Source: JAEMQF01 sp963791595
Lineage (GTDB): Bacteria > Pseudomonadota > Gammaproteobacteria > Burkholderiales > Burkholderiaceae_C
Direction: 5' to 3'
DNA length: 64,000 bases
NCBI GenBank assembly: GCA_963791595.1
Contig: CAWBTF010000036.1
Coordinates: 62,001-126,000, forward strand
Shown in pieces: positions 1 through 9,709 of this stretch; position 1 is the first letter of the stretch; every line of letters starts with the position of its first letter. The translations under genes and the position numbers were made by a program. Under the pieces are notes generated by a model. That model was not told where the DNA came from, did no database searches, and was given only the letters and a program-made list of their open reading frames with translations.

Positions 1-509
1 TCTGGATGAAAGGGCACCGCGACGCCAACGGCACGTTTGTCGCGAACGTCATCTTCGTCGTTCCCAACTGGATCGTCGCGACGACGCAGGCCGCCGGCAC
101 CGTGACCGACCCGGACGATGTGAACGGCACGTTCAAACTCAACGGCACGACCGTCACGACCTCGCCGGCGACCGTGTTCGTCGGCGGTGCCGCGGCCGAT
201 CTGGCCGCCGGGCGCTGGGTGATCGTCACCGGGAAAGTGAACGCAGGTGTGCTCGCCGCCGAAACCATCGTCGTCACGCGCGACACGAGCACGTGCAAGG
301 CGTTCAAGCTCGAGGCCGTGATCTACGACTACGTCTCGGTCAGCGACTTCAAGCTGTTCGGCTTCTCGGTCGACGCGAGCGGCGCGACGTTCAGCGGCGG
401 CACCGCGGCTGACCTGGCCGACGGCAAAGTGGTGCAGGCCTGCGGCGACGAATTGCCGGTGGGCGATGCGCTGAAAGCGAACAGCATCGTGTTCCGCAGC
501 GCGCCCTGA
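1..509 (+). CDS. DUF5666-like protein, C-terminal part
   Basis: The frame is already open at the window edge, so this is the 3' part of a longer gene. The visible 168 or so residues hold repeated beta-rich units with the pattern T-x-FVGG-AADLAAGRWV and FSGG-TAADLADGKVV about 75 residues apart. This resembles the repeated OB-like DUF5666 units of secreted or cell-surface proteins of unknown function. A lone Cys near codon 98 and another near codon 141 are visible. An intrinsic terminator follows 18 bases after the stop. The family call rests on the repeat pattern only; no function is assigned. Confidence 0.6.
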   Translation, partial: WMKGHRDANGTFVANVIFVVPNWIVATTQAAGTVTDPDDVNGTFKLNGTTVTTSPATVFVGGAAADLAAGRWVIVTGKVNAGVLAAETIVVTRDTSTCKAFKLEAVIYDYVSVSDFKLFGFSVDASGATFSGGTAADLADGKVVQACGDELPVGDALKANSIVFRSAP

Positions 510-526
510 TTCGGCGCGGACCCACC

Positions 527-560
527 AGCGCCCCGCAGCGATAGCCCCGGGGCGCTTTTT
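527..560 (+). terminator. Rho-independent terminator
   Basis: An 8-bp perfect GC-rich stem (AGCGCCCC at 527-534, GGGGCGCT at 549-556) with a 14-base loop is followed by five T residues (556-560). It ends the plus-strand gene stopping at 509. The T run exists only in the plus-strand sense, so it should not act on the convergent minus-strand gene ending at 574. Confidence 0.85.
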
Positions 561-573
561 CTTGCGGCCTGAA

Positions 574-2604
574 TCAGGCCGGTTGAACCTCGCGGCGCAA
601 GGCCTGGATCGCCAACGCGGCGATCACCAGACCGAAGCCGATCGCGTCGGCCAGCGCACCGGGGTACACCAGGGCGAAGCCGGCCACGAGCAGCATCGCG
701 CGTTCGATCTGGGTGGTCCGTTTCAAGGCCCAGCCCTGAAAGCCCGCGGCGAGCGCCGCGATGCCGACCGCCGCGGTGAGTGTGACCTGCGCGATCGACC
801 ACCAGTTGGCGCTGGCCAGCGCTTTCGCCGAGCCCATCAGCAGCAGCCCCTGGCCTTCGGGCGCGAGCACGAACATGAACGGAACCAGGAACGCCGGCAC
901 GGTGTACTTCCAGCACTGCAGCGTCGTCTTGTACGGGTCGCCGCCGGTGATGGCGGCGGCCGCGAACGGCGACAGCGCGGTCGGTGGCGACACTTCCGAC
1001 AGCACCGCGTAGTAGAAGATGAACATGTGCGCGGCGAAGTCGGGAACGCCCAGTTTGATGAGCGCCGGCGCGGCGATCACGGCGCAGATGATGTAGCTCG
1101 CCGTCACCGGCACCGCCAAGCCGACGATCCAGACGACGAACGAGGTGTAGAGCGCGGTCAGGAACAGCGAGCCGCCGGCGGCGTCGATCACGATGCCGCT
1201 GAACTTCAGGCCCAGGCCCGTGAGCGTGACCACGCCGACGATGATGCCCGCGCCGGCGCAAGTCGCGCCGACGTTGAGCATGCCGATCGATCCGCCTTCC
1301 ATCGCCTTCACGAACGGCGATTGAAAGAGGTTCTTCGTCAGCGACCCCTTGCCTTGGAACAAGTCGTAGGAAAAGAGCGCGCATTCGCGCCGCAGAAAGC
1401 TCGTCGCGAACGCGACCACGGTCGCCCAGAAGACCGACAGCACGGGCGAGAAGCCGAGCAGCATGAACGCGATGATCGACACCAGCGACAGGAAGTGGAA
1501 GCCGTAGTTCTTGGTGAGGTGCCACACCGAATCCACCTTGGCGAATTCGACATTGCCCATGCCGTACTTGCGTGCGTCGATCTCGACCATCAGGAACAGC
1601 GCGAGGTAGAACAACAGCGTCGGGATCGTCGCCATCAACAGCACGTCGAGGTACGAGATCTTCAGGAACTCGGCGATCAGGAACGCTGCAGCACCGAGCA
1701 CCGGCGGCGAGATGATCGCGCCCAAGCCGCCCGCCGCGAGCAGGCCTCCGGCCGCGTTCTTCTCGTAGCCCACCTTGGCGAGCATCGGGTACGCCACGGC
1801 GCCGAGCGTCACGGTGGTCGCGACGCCCGAGCCCGACGGGCCGCCGAGCAGGAACGACGCGAGCACGACGGTGCGCCCCGCGCCGGTGGGCTTGCCGCCC
1901 ATCGCCGAGAACGAGAAGTCGATGTAGAACTTGCCCGCGCCCGAGTGCTGCAGGAACGCGCCGAAGATCGTGAACAGGATGATGAGTGACGCCGACACGT
2001 CGACCGCCACGCCGTAGATGCCCTCCAGCGTCATGTAGAGCACGCCGATCAATCGGCCGACTTCGTAGCCCTTGTGCGTCCACGGCGCAGGCAGCATCGG
2101 CCCGGTGAGCGCGTAGGCGATGAAGCACGCCGTGATGACGGGCATCACCCAGCCGCTGGTGCGGCGCATCGCTTCCAGCACCAGCACGATCAGCGCGACG
2201 CCGAAGGCGATGTCCCACGGCAGTGGCGACGTATTGCGGTCGGTGAAGTCGTCACCGCCGCGGATCAGGTAGACCACGGTCGCAATCGCCAGCGCCGCGG
2301 CGAGCCAGTCCCACGCCATGATGCGGTGGCGAAACCGGCTGCTGATCGGAAACACCAGAAAGCACAGCGCCAGCACGAAGCCCACGTGCACCGGGCGCAG
2401 TGTTTGCGTCGGCACGATCGCGTACGCCGTGTACAGGTGGAACGCCGACATGATGAACGCAACGGCGATCACGAAGATGCCGAGCCAGCCCGTGAGTTTG
2501 TTGGCGGCGCCTTCTTCGGCTTCGATGAACTCTTCGGCCTTGTGCAGGGCCTCGGTGCTGACTGCAGCGTCGGCTGGCGGGTCGCGCTGCGTGTCTGGGG
2601 TCAT
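574..2604 (-). CDS. TRAP transporter fused permease (4TM/12TM)
   Basis: This 676-residue membrane protein fuses the small (DctQ-like, 4 helices) and large (DctM-like, 12 helices) TRAP permease subunits, the architecture usual for TAXI-type systems. A short acidic cytoplasmic N-terminus (about 35 residues) leads into hydrophobic helices. The large-subunit part carries the GPSGSGVATTVT-type and GATCAGAGIIVGV-type loops expected of DctM. It lies 7 bp downstream of the TAXI solute-binding gene and is surely co-transcribed with it. Such systems import organic acids by cation symport; the substrate is not evident from sequence. Confidence 0.93.
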   Translation of the reverse strand: MTPDTQRDPPADAAVSTEALHKAEEFIEAEEGAANKLTGWLGIFVIAVAFIMSAFHLYTAYAIVPTQTLRPVHVGFVLALCFLVFPISSRFRHRIMAWDWLAAALAIATVVYLIRGGDDFTDRNTSPLPWDIAFGVALIVLVLEAMRRTSGWVMPVITACFIAYALTGPMLPAPWTHKGYEVGRLIGVLYMTLEGIYGVAVDVSASLIILFTIFGAFLQHSGAGKFYIDFSFSAMGGKPTGAGRTVVLASFLLGGPSGSGVATTVTLGAVAYPMLAKVGYEKNAAGGLLAAGGLGAIISPPVLGAAAFLIAEFLKISYLDVLLMATIPTLLFYLALFLMVEIDARKYGMGNVEFAKVDSVWHLTKNYGFHFLSLVSIIAFMLLGFSPVLSVFWATVVAFATSFLRRECALFSYDLFQGKGSLTKNLFQSPFVKAMEGGSIGMLNVGATCAGAGIIVGVVTLTGLGLKFSGIVIDAAGGSLFLTALYTSFVVWIVGLAVPVTASYIICAVIAAPALIKLGVPDFAAHMFIFYYAVLSEVSPPTALSPFAAAAITGGDPYKTTLQCWKYTVPAFLVPFMFVLAPEGQGLLLMGSAKALASANWWSIAQVTLTAAVGIAALAAGFQGWALKRTTQIERAMLLVAGFALVYPGALADAIGFGLVIAALAIQALRREVQPA

Positions 2605-2611
2605 GGGCGCG

Positions 2612-3568
2612 TCAATTGAGCTTGATGCCTTTTTCGGCGAAGTATTTCACCGCGCCGGGGTGGAACGGGATCGGCGATGCGCTCGCCTTCTGGTTCTCCA
2701 GCTTGATGTTCATCGCTTCCTTGTGCACCGCGATCAAGTCGTCGCGCTTGTCGAAAATCGTCTTGACGATGTTGTAGGCCGTTTTCTCGTCCATGTTTTC
2801 ATGCGTCACCAGGATGTTCATCACGGTGGCCTGCTTGTTGTCGGCGTCCATTCCCTTGTAGACGTCTTTCGAAATGGCGTCTTCGACGTACAGGTTGCCG
2901 TACTTCTTGTTCATCGCCGCCACCGTTTCGGCGTGGTCGATCATCTTCAGCTTCGTTCCCGGCGTGTTCGCGAGATCGGTCACCGCGGCGGTGGGCAGGC
3001 CGCCGACCCAGAAGAAGGCATCGATCTTGCCGTCCTTGATCGCGTTCACCGATTCGGCCACGCCCAGCCGCTCGCGCTTGATGTCGCTGTCCTTGTCCAG
3101 GCCGGCGGCCTCGATCACGCGAAACGCCATCACTTCGGTAGCGCTGCCCGGCGACCCGGTGGAGACGCGCTTGCCTTTCAGGTCCGCCATCTTGGCCACG
3201 CCGCGGCCCTCGATGCTCACCACGTGCATGCGGTTCGGGTACAGGATCATCAGCGTGCGCACCGGCACCTTGTTGCCCTTGAACTTGTCTTCGCCGCGGT
3301 AGGCGTCCTGCGTCGCGTCGGTCATCGTCAGCGCGATGTAGGGTTTACCGCTGCCGATGAGCTTGAGGTTGTCGACCGATCCGCCCGTCACTTCGGCGGT
3401 GGCCTGCATGCCGGGGACGTGCTTGGACAGGGCCGCAGCCATGCCGCCGCCCAGCGGGTAGTAGACGCCACCGGTGCCGCCGGTGGCGATGGAGATGTTT
3501 TGCGCGTTCACGCCGACGCTGAGGACGAGGCCGGCGAGCAACGCACCGATGGCAGGCTGAAATTTCAT
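2612..3568 (-). CDS. TAXI family TRAP solute-binding protein
   Basis: A 318-residue periplasmic protein with an N-terminal signal peptide (MKFQPAIGALLAGLVLSVG, cleavage after VNA). The mature start (QNISIATGGTGGVYYPLGGG) is the hallmark of TAXI receptors. The start at 3568 is preferred because GGGAG lies 6 bases upstream and the signal peptide begins exactly there; the frame stays open further upstream to 3730 without a signal-like sequence. It delivers its ligand to the fused permease encoded 7 bp downstream. Ligands of this family include glutamate and other carboxylates; the one here is unknown. Confidence 0.93.
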   Translation of the reverse strand: MKFQPAIGALLAGLVLSVGVNAQNISIATGGTGGVYYPLGGGMAAALSKHVPGMQATAEVTGGSVDNLKLIGSGKPYIALTMTDATQDAYRGEDKFKGNKVPVRTLMILYPNRMHVVSIEGRGVAKMADLKGKRVSTGSPGSATEVMAFRVIEAAGLDKDSDIKRERLGVAESVNAIKDGKIDAFFWVGGLPTAAVTDLANTPGTKLKMIDHAETVAAMNKKYGNLYVEDAISKDVYKGMDADNKQATVMNILVTHENMDEKTAYNIVKTIFDKRDDLIAVHKEAMNIKLENQKASASPIPFHPGAVKYFAEKGIKLN

Positions 3569-3822
3569 GATGACTCCCGAGAATGAGACTTGGTCCCTGT
3601 GGCGACTCGCATTCTGGCTTGCGGCCGCCCGCCCGACTCTACTGGGTTTCCAGCAGCCGGCGCCCACCGGAGGCATGAAACGACGGCCGACCCGCCGGCT
3701 CGCCGGCGCGAACCTCGGGATTGCACTCATGTAACTTCAATGGTCATTGGCGCTGATCATCGACAGAATGAACCGGCGTTCGCGTCGAGCGACGTTCAGG
3801 CCAACAAATCAGGAGACACCCC
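3569..3822. promoter_or_regulatory. Divergent intergenic region
   Basis: These 254 bases separate the minus-strand TAXI operon from the plus-strand amidohydrolase gene, so promoters for both must lie here. A Shine-Dalgarno-like AGGAG (3811-3815) precedes the amidohydrolase ATG. No convincing sigma70 boxes or operator palindrome could be picked out by eye. Confidence 0.4.
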
Positions 3823-5412
3823 ATGTGCAGACTGTGTGACGACGGTAGCCCGCAAGACCACTCCGAAGCGCGGCGCAAGTTCCTGAAGGCCACGGCCGCC
3901 ACCGGCTTTTCCGCCGCCGGCCTGAGCCTGTTGACACCGCGCCCGGCGGCCGCCGACGACGATCATCGCGAGCCCGAAGACAGCGGCCGCCGCGGCCGGC
4001 GCTACGTGATCCGCGGCGGCGCGGTGATGTCGATGGACCCGAAAGTGGGCAACTTCGACAAGGCCGACGTGCTGGTCGAGGGCAAGAAAATTCTCGCCGT
4101 CGAACCCCATCTGCACGTCGGTGGGGCGTCGGAGATCGACGCGCGCGGCCGCATCGTGATGCCGGGGTTCATCGACACCCACCATCACCAGTTCGAAACG
4201 TCGCTGCGCAGCTTTCTCGCCGATGGCATTCTGATCAACGACGGGTCGGGCTCGCCGAGCGCGGACCCGACTTACTACGAATACATTCTGCTCAAATTCG
4301 CTCCCGTGTACCGGCCGCAAGACGTGTACATCAATGAGCTGTTCGGCGGCCTCAGCCAGCTCGACGCGGGCGTGACGACGGTGCACGACATCTCGCAGAT
4401 CCATCACTCGCCGGCGCACTCCGACGCCGTCGTCCAGGCGCTTATCGATACCGGGCGCCGCGCGGCGTTCGGCTATTTCGAGAGCGCGGGCGGCGTTGCC
4501 GGCAACCAGTACCCGCTCGACGCAACGCGCATCAGGAACCAATGGTTCTCCTCGAAAGACCAACTCGTCACGATGATCATGGGCGGCGAGGTCTATCTCG
4601 GCGATGCCACCACCCAGCAATCATGGGAGCTCGGGCGCAAGCTCGGCCTGCAGATCGCCGCGCACATCCTGTCGCCGTTCGGCATTCGCCCGATCATGGA
4701 TGCGCTGGCGCAGGGCCAAGGCGGCGACAAGAAAAACATCGGCATCGGGCCGGACAACTTGTTCGTGCACATGACCGGGATGTCCAAAGGGGCCTGGAGA
4801 TAAGGTCAAGGAAGTGGGCGCGCAGGTCTCGCTCGCAGTGCCGATCGAGATGAACATGCGCCACGGCATCCCGCCCATCCTGGAGATGCAGAGCCGGGGG
4901 ATCGAGCCGTCGCTGAGCACGGACGTCGAGTGCACGATGACGGCCGACTTCTTCACCCAGATGCGCTCGATGATGACGATGCAGCGCATGGTCGTGAACC
5001 AGATGATCCTCGAACAGGGCAACTTCGAGTTCCCCAACCAATGGCCGACGCCGACCGCGGACAAGCCGAAGCTCTCTGAATGCCACCGATGTGTTGCGTT
5101 ACGCCACGCTGAACGGCGCCAAGGCACTTCGCCTGGAAAACAAGACCGGCTCGCTGACGCCGGGCAAGGAGGCCGACATCATCATCCTGGACGCACAGGC
5201 GATCAACGTCGCGCCGCTGAACAATGTGCCCGGCGCGGTGGTGTCGCTGATGGAGCGCTCGAATGTCGAGACCGTGATCGTCGCCGGCAAGGTGCGCAAG
5301 TGGAAGGGCCGGTTGCTCGACGCCAACGTGAACCGGCTGCGCCGGGAGCTCGAGGCTTCGCGCGACCACATTTTCGAACGCGGCAGGCGTGCCGCAGAAG
5401 CTGTTTCGCTAG
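3823..5412 (+). pseudogene. Tat-exported amidohydrolase, three frameshifts
   Basis: A metal-dependent hydrolase of the cytosine deaminase/TrzN-like amidohydrolase superfamily. It has a twin-arginine signal (RRKFLKATAATGFSAAG, residues about 20-36) and the metal motif GFIDTHHHQ. A later metal-site histidine lies in LGLQIAAHILSP, and the family C-terminus contains LRYATLNGAKALRL and GSLTPGKEADIIILD. The frame breaks at the GGGG run 4789-4792, at the CT tract 5072-5077 and near 5382. Each break is an extra single base. Removing them gives one 528-residue protein ending VPQKLFR at the TAG 5410-5412. Loss of function would be genuine only if the insertions are real; assembly error is the likelier explanation. 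Confidence 0.85.
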
Positions 5413-5430
5413 AACCTAAGGGCCGGCGGC

Positions 5431-7108
5431 TCAGTTCCCGAACCCATCCGCCACCCGAACGTCGATCAGCCGGGGCCCGCCCGGCGACGGCTGGCGCACC
5501 GCAGCCGCCACGTCGCCGGGCCGCTCGACGCGCATGCGCCGGCACGCCCATGCCTTGCGCGAGCGCGCAAAAGTCGATCAGCGGGTCGCGCAGATCCATG
5601 CCGACGAACTTGTCGCATCTGCGCATCGACACCAGGCGTTCCTTGAGGATGCGGTAGCTCTGGTTGTTGCAGATGATGTAGGTGATCGGTAGCTTGTAAT
5701 GCGCCGCGCTCCACAGCGCCTGGATCGTGTACATCGCGCTGCCGTCGCCCACCACCGCGAACACCGGGCGCCGTGGCAGCGCGAGGCTCACGCCCACCGC
5801 GCCGGCCATCGCGAAGCCGATGCCGCCCGAGGCCAGCCCGTGAAAACACCGCGCATCGCGCCAGCGGTGGAAACTCGGCAGGGAGCCGGTTGACGTCAGA
5901 CCCTCTTCCACGACCACGGCGTCGGCCGGCAGCGCGTCGGCAATCTGCATCATCAGGAACCGCGGGTCGATCGGTTGTGTGTCGGCGCGCGTGAGCATCT
6001 CGGCGGCGAGCTTGGCGCGCTTTGCGGTCCAATTGGTCTTCGCCAGTTCGGCCAAGCGCTGTTTCGCCACGCCGGTCTGTTGCGCACTCATCTTGCGGCG
6101 CAGAACGGGAAGCAGCGCGCGCAAGGTCTCCTTCACGCTCGCGCGCACCGCGATCTCGGTCGGGTAGTTCTTGCCCAGCTCCCAGTCGCGCTCCGAGATG
6201 TGCACGATCGGCATGCCCTCGGGCAAGGCGTCGACCGCGTTGTAGACCGACATGCGCAACATGTCGCCGCCGAGGTTCACCGCCAGGTCGTGCGGCAACA
6301 GGTTGGCGCGTGCGACTGCCTGAGTGCGCGTCACCGAGCCCATGTACGCCGGGTGTTCGGACAGAAAGTGCGAGCCGTAGACCACGCTCTGTTGGTACAC
6401 CGGCGCGCCCAGCAGTTCGGCGAGCTCGGCAGCCTCTTGCAGCGCGTCGCGCGTCGCGAGTTCGTGGCCCGCAATGATCACCGGGTTCTGTGCCTGCAGC
6501 AGCCGATCGGCGCATCGGTCGAGCACCGCGTCGCTCGGTCGGGTGTCGGTTTCCACGCGCGTGGAATGCCCCATCGCGAGCGGCGCCTTCGCATCGAGAA
6601 TGTCGCCGGGCAGGCTGATGAACACCGGGCCGGTGGGCGGCGACAGGGCGACCTTCGCGGCGCGGCGCACGATGCGCGGCAGGTCTTCGATGCGCGCCAC
6701 CTCCACGGCCCACTTCACCAGCGGTTGCGCCATCGGTACCAGTGGCTCGTAGAGCATCGGCTCCATCAGGCCGTGCCCTTGCTCCTGCTGGCCTGCCGTG
6801 ACGATCAACGGCGAGCCGAAGATCTTCGCGCTGTAGAGCGCCCCCATCGCGTTGCCCAGGCCAGGCGCGACGTGCACGTTGCACGCGGCCAGGCGGTTCG
6901 ATGCGCGCGCGTAGCCGTCGGCCATCGCGACGACGATCGACTCTTGCAGTCCCAGCACATAGCGAAGCGCCGACTGCTCGGCGATCGCGTCCATGATCGC
7001 CAGCTCCGTCGTGCCGGGGTTGCCGAACAGGTGGTCAATGCCTTCGTCCGCGAGCAAGCTCAGGAACGCGGTGTTGCCGGCGACGACGGGGGTGGGGGAT
7101 CGGTCCAT
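5431..7108 (-). pseudogene. ThDP-dependent decarboxylase, frameshifted near C-terminus
   Basis: A thiamine-diphosphate enzyme of the benzoylformate decarboxylase/acetolactate synthase-like group. The N-terminal PYR domain contains FGNPGTTEL with the catalytic Glu around residue 50 (GLQESIV). The C-terminal PP domain has the ThDP/Mg motif GDGSAMYTIQALW followed by CNNQSY. The reading frame is intact to QGMGVPAH and then shifts by one base near 5530-5540. Removing one base restores a 558-residue protein ending RLIDVRVADGFGN at 5431. It runs convergently into the amidohydrolase gene, with 18 bases between the stops. It may belong to 2-oxoacid degradation; the substrate is not provable here. Confidence 0.85.
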
Positions 7109-7206
7109 GGTTCGCTAGCGTACCAAAGGAAATCGCGCGGGCATGGTTCGGGTAGGCCTGGGTACCTGGACCTGCCGCAGCAGCTGGGCCGCGTCGAATG
7201 GGCGCT

Positions 7207-7920
7207 TCAGCCCGCTTCCAGCCCGAGGTAAGCCTTGCGAATCTCGGGCCGGTCCATCAGCTCGGCCGCCGGGCCTTGCGCGACGATGCGCCCCTCTTCC
7301 ATCACGTAGGCGCGCTGTGCGAGCTGCATCGCCATCACGACGTTCTGCTCGACCAGCAGCACCGACGTGCCTTGCGCGTTGATCGAGCGGATCGCGCGGA
7401 ACATCTCCTGCACGATCAGCGGCGCGAGGCCCAGCGATGGTTCATCGAGCAGCAGCAGCGTCGGGCACGCCATCAGCGCGCGCGCAATTGCCACCATCTG
7501 CTGCTGGCCGCCCGAGAGCGAGCCCGCCGGCGCGTGCAGCTTTTGTTGCAGCATCGGGAACAGCTCCAGCACCTGCGCCAGGCTTTGTGCGCGCTTGAGC
7601 TTGGCGTGGCGGCTGAAGCTGCCGAGCACCAGGTTGTCGTGCACGCTCATCGTCGTGAACAGGCGCCGCCCTTCGGGAACGATGGCGATGCCGGCGGCGC
7701 AGAACTGGTGGCTCGGCAACGCGGTCACGTCGCGTCCGTCCAGGCGCAGGCTGCCGGCGTGGGCGCGCAGCAGCCCGGCGATCGTGTTGATGAGCGTCGA
7801 CTTGCCCGCGCCGTTGGGACCGACCACGCACACCAGCTCGCCGCGCTGCACGTTCAGCGACACGCCGCGCAATGCGGGCGCCTTGCCGTAGTTGACTCGA
7901 AGCGCGTCAAGCTCGAGCAT
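7207..7920 (-). CDS. livF: Branched-chain amino-acid-type ABC ATPase LivF
   Basis: A 237-residue ATPase with Walker A GPNGAGKST, ABC signature LSGGQQQM, Walker B LLLLDEPSLGL and the LivF-typical end. The start is the ATG at 7920: GGAG lies 6 bases before it, while the frame extends only to a TTG at 7932. The start overlaps the livM-livG fusion by 14 bp, indicating translational coupling. It is the last gene of the LivK-H-MG-F operon and energises uptake of branched-chain amino acids, amides or aromatic acids. Confidence 0.93.
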   Translation of the reverse strand: MLELDALRVNYGKAPALRGVSLNVQRGELVCVVGPNGAGKSTLINTIAGLLRAHAGSLRLDGRDVTALPSHQFCAAGIAIVPEGRRLFTTMSVHDNLVLGSFSRHAKLKRAQSLAQVLELFPMLQQKLHAPAGSLSGGQQQMVAIARALMACPTLLLLDEPSLGLAPLIVQEMFRAIRSINAQGTSVLLVEQNVVMAMQLAQRAYVMEEGRIVAQGPAAELMDRPEIRKAYLGLEAG

Positions 7921-9709
7921 CGGGCGCTCCAAGGTAGGCGCTCACCACGTCGGCGTTCTTCATCACCTCGGCCGCCGGCCCCTGCGCGATCAACCGGCCG
8001 TGGTTCAGCACGGCGATGCGGTCGGTCAGCGCCATCACGGCGTGCATTACGTGCTCGACGAAGACGATCGTCGCCCCGCCGTCGCGGATTCTGCGGATCA
8101 ACGCCACCGCTTCGTCGATCTCGCTCGGCGTCAAGCCCGAAAGCACCTCGTCGAGCAGCACCAGGCGCGGCCTCGAGGCGAGCGCGCGCGCGAGTTCGAG
8201 GAACTTGCGCTGGTGCAGGTTCAGGTCGTCGGGCAGTGCGTTGGCCTTGGGCTTCAGGCCGGTGAATTCGAGCCACTTCCAGGCTTCGCGCAGCGCGGCC
8301 TGGCGCGACAGCGCGGCGCCACCGAACATGGCGACGAGCGCGACGTTGTGCAGCACGCTCATGTGAGCAAATGGGCGCGGAATCTGGTACGTGCGTGCGA
8401 TGCCCGACTGAGCGATGCGGTGCGCGGGCAGCCCGGTGAGGGCGCTCCCGGCAAACACGATCTCGCCGCCGCTGGCCGCGAAATGGCCGCTGATCACATT
8501 GATGAAGGTCGACTTGCCTGAGCCGTTAGGGCCGAGCAGGCCGAGGATTTCGCCTTCGCGCACTTGCAGGGTCACGCCGTCGAGCGCCTGCACGCCTTTG
8601 AAGGCTTTGCTCAGGTTGTGGACTTCGAGCAGCGGCTTGGCTGCAACGGCGGCGGCTCGGCTTTCCTCCCTCTCCCCTTCGGTCGCAATTCGCATGCCGT
8701 CATCCCGGCGTACGCCGGGATCCACCGCTGACCCCACGGTATGGACCCCGGCGTTCGCTGGGATAACGATTGCTGCTCGCCTGAACCGAAACCCCAGAAT
8801 GCCATTCGGCATGAACAGAATCACCACCACCAGCACGCCACCCACGACAGCCCGGCCGGCAATCGCGTAGTCGCCGGCGGTGAAGACGTAGAGCAAGCCG
8901 GTGATCGCCGCGGCGCCCACCGCCGGCCCGGCCCAGTGCCGCGTGCCGCCAAGCACGCTCATCAGGACCACCGTCAACGGCACGGTGATGTTGAAGGTTT
9001 CGCCGACCGTCACGTAGTTGACGAACAGCGCGTGAATGCCTCCGGCCAGGCCGGCGAGCGCGCACGAAATGCCGAAGGCGATCAGCTTGTAGCGAAACGT
9101 CGGAACGCCCATCACCTCGGCCACGTCTTCGTCGTCGTGGATCGCGAACAGCCCGGTGCCCAGCTTCGAGGCGTGAATGCGATAAGCGATCCACAGCGTG
9201 GCGATCGCAGTGAACAACGCCATCAGGTAGAGCGACGACGACGCCGTCGGCCCGAGTTTGGGAATTGCCACGCCGCCGAGCGAAATGCCCGGCCCGCCGT
9301 CGATTCGCGTGTTCAGCACGATCGTCGCGACGACGAACGTGACCGCGAGCGTCAGCAGCGCGAACAGCTCGCCGCGCACCGCCTTCACGCGGAACACCAC
9401 GGCGCCCAAGGCCACGCCGAGCAACGCGGCTGCCGCGGCCGCCAACGGCAGCGTCCACAGGAACGGCACGCCCAGGTTCGCCGCCAGCCCCGCCGAGGTG
9501 TACATGCCCACGCCGAAGAACGCGCCATGGCCGAACGAAAAGTAGCCCGAATAGCCTGACAGGATGTTCCACGACAGCGCCAGGATCGCCCAGTGGCACA
9601 CGAGGTAGAGGAACGATTCGTAGAACGGCGCGACGCCGAGCCACGGCACGCTGGCCAGAGCCGCGCCCGCGGCGAGGATGCCGAACGTCGGCTGGCGAAC
9701 GAAGTTCAC
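7907..9709 (-). CDS. LivM-LivG fusion, permease plus ABC ATPase
   Basis: A 600-residue protein. Residues 1 to about 320 are a LivM permease with the LivM-type loop GYSGYFSFGHGAFFG, and roughly 350-600 are a LivG ATPase with Walker A GPNGSGKST. The usual LSGGQ signature is replaced by LNLHQRKFLELARAL and Walker B reads VLLDEVLSGL, a variant seen in a LivG subgroup. The start is a GTG at 9709 overlapping the livH stop (GTGA). The linker is encoded by a palindromic repeat (8698-8770) with no stop codon. An internal ATG at 8695 could also start a separate LivG. Similar fused subunits are known in Proteobacteria. Confidence 0.88.
   Translation of the reverse strand: MNFVRQPTFGILAAGAALASVPWLGVAPFYESFLYLVCHWAILALSWNILSGYSGYFSFGHGAFFGVGMYTSAGLAANLGVPFLWTLPLAAAAAALLGVALGAVVFRVKAVRGELFALLTLAVTFVVATIVLNTRIDGGPGISLGGVAIPKLGPTASSSLYLMALFTAIATLWIAYRIHASKLGTGLFAIHDDEDVAEVMGVPTFRYKLIAFGISCALAGLAGGIHALFVNYVTVGETFNITVPLTVVLMSVLGGTRHWAGPAVGAAAITGLLYVFTAGDYAIAGRAVVGGVLVVVILFMPNGILGFRFRRAAIVIPANAGVHTVGSAVDPGVRRDDGMRIATEGEREESRAAAVAAKPLLEVHNLSKAFKGVQALDGVTLQVREGEILGLLGPNGSGKSTFINVISGHFAASGGEIVFAGSALTGLPAHRIAQSGIARTYQIPRPFAHMSVLHNVALVAMFGGAALSRQAALREAWKWLEFTGLKPKANALPDDLNLHQRKFLELARALASRPRLVLLDEVLSGLTPSEIDEAVALIRRIRDGGATIVFVEHVMHAVMALTDRIAVLNHGRLIAQGPAAEVMKNADVVSAYLGAPDARA
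8698..8770. repeat. REP-like palindromic repeat, copy 1
   Basis: Two inverted CATCCCGGCG/CGCCGGGAT half-elements separated by about 20 bases. The first arm is CATCCCGGCGTACGCCGGGA at 8701-8720 and the second, degenerate arm is at about 8744-8765. The element lies inside the livM-livG frame and is translated as a Pro/Gly/Arg-rich linker. It belongs to the same family as the copies at 10577, 28318, 32029, 33251 and 48335. Confidence 0.85.

Noticed and set aside
562..1989. A 475-codon plus-strand frame rich in Arg, Glu and His
   Set aside because: It is antisense to the TRAP fused permease; the composition is that of a reverse-frame shadow.
3823..5412. Programmed frameshifting in the amidohydrolase gene
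   Set aside because: Three shifts in one gene without a slippery heptamer or stimulatory pseudoknot, and the same +1 pattern in many unrelated genes, favour sequence error.
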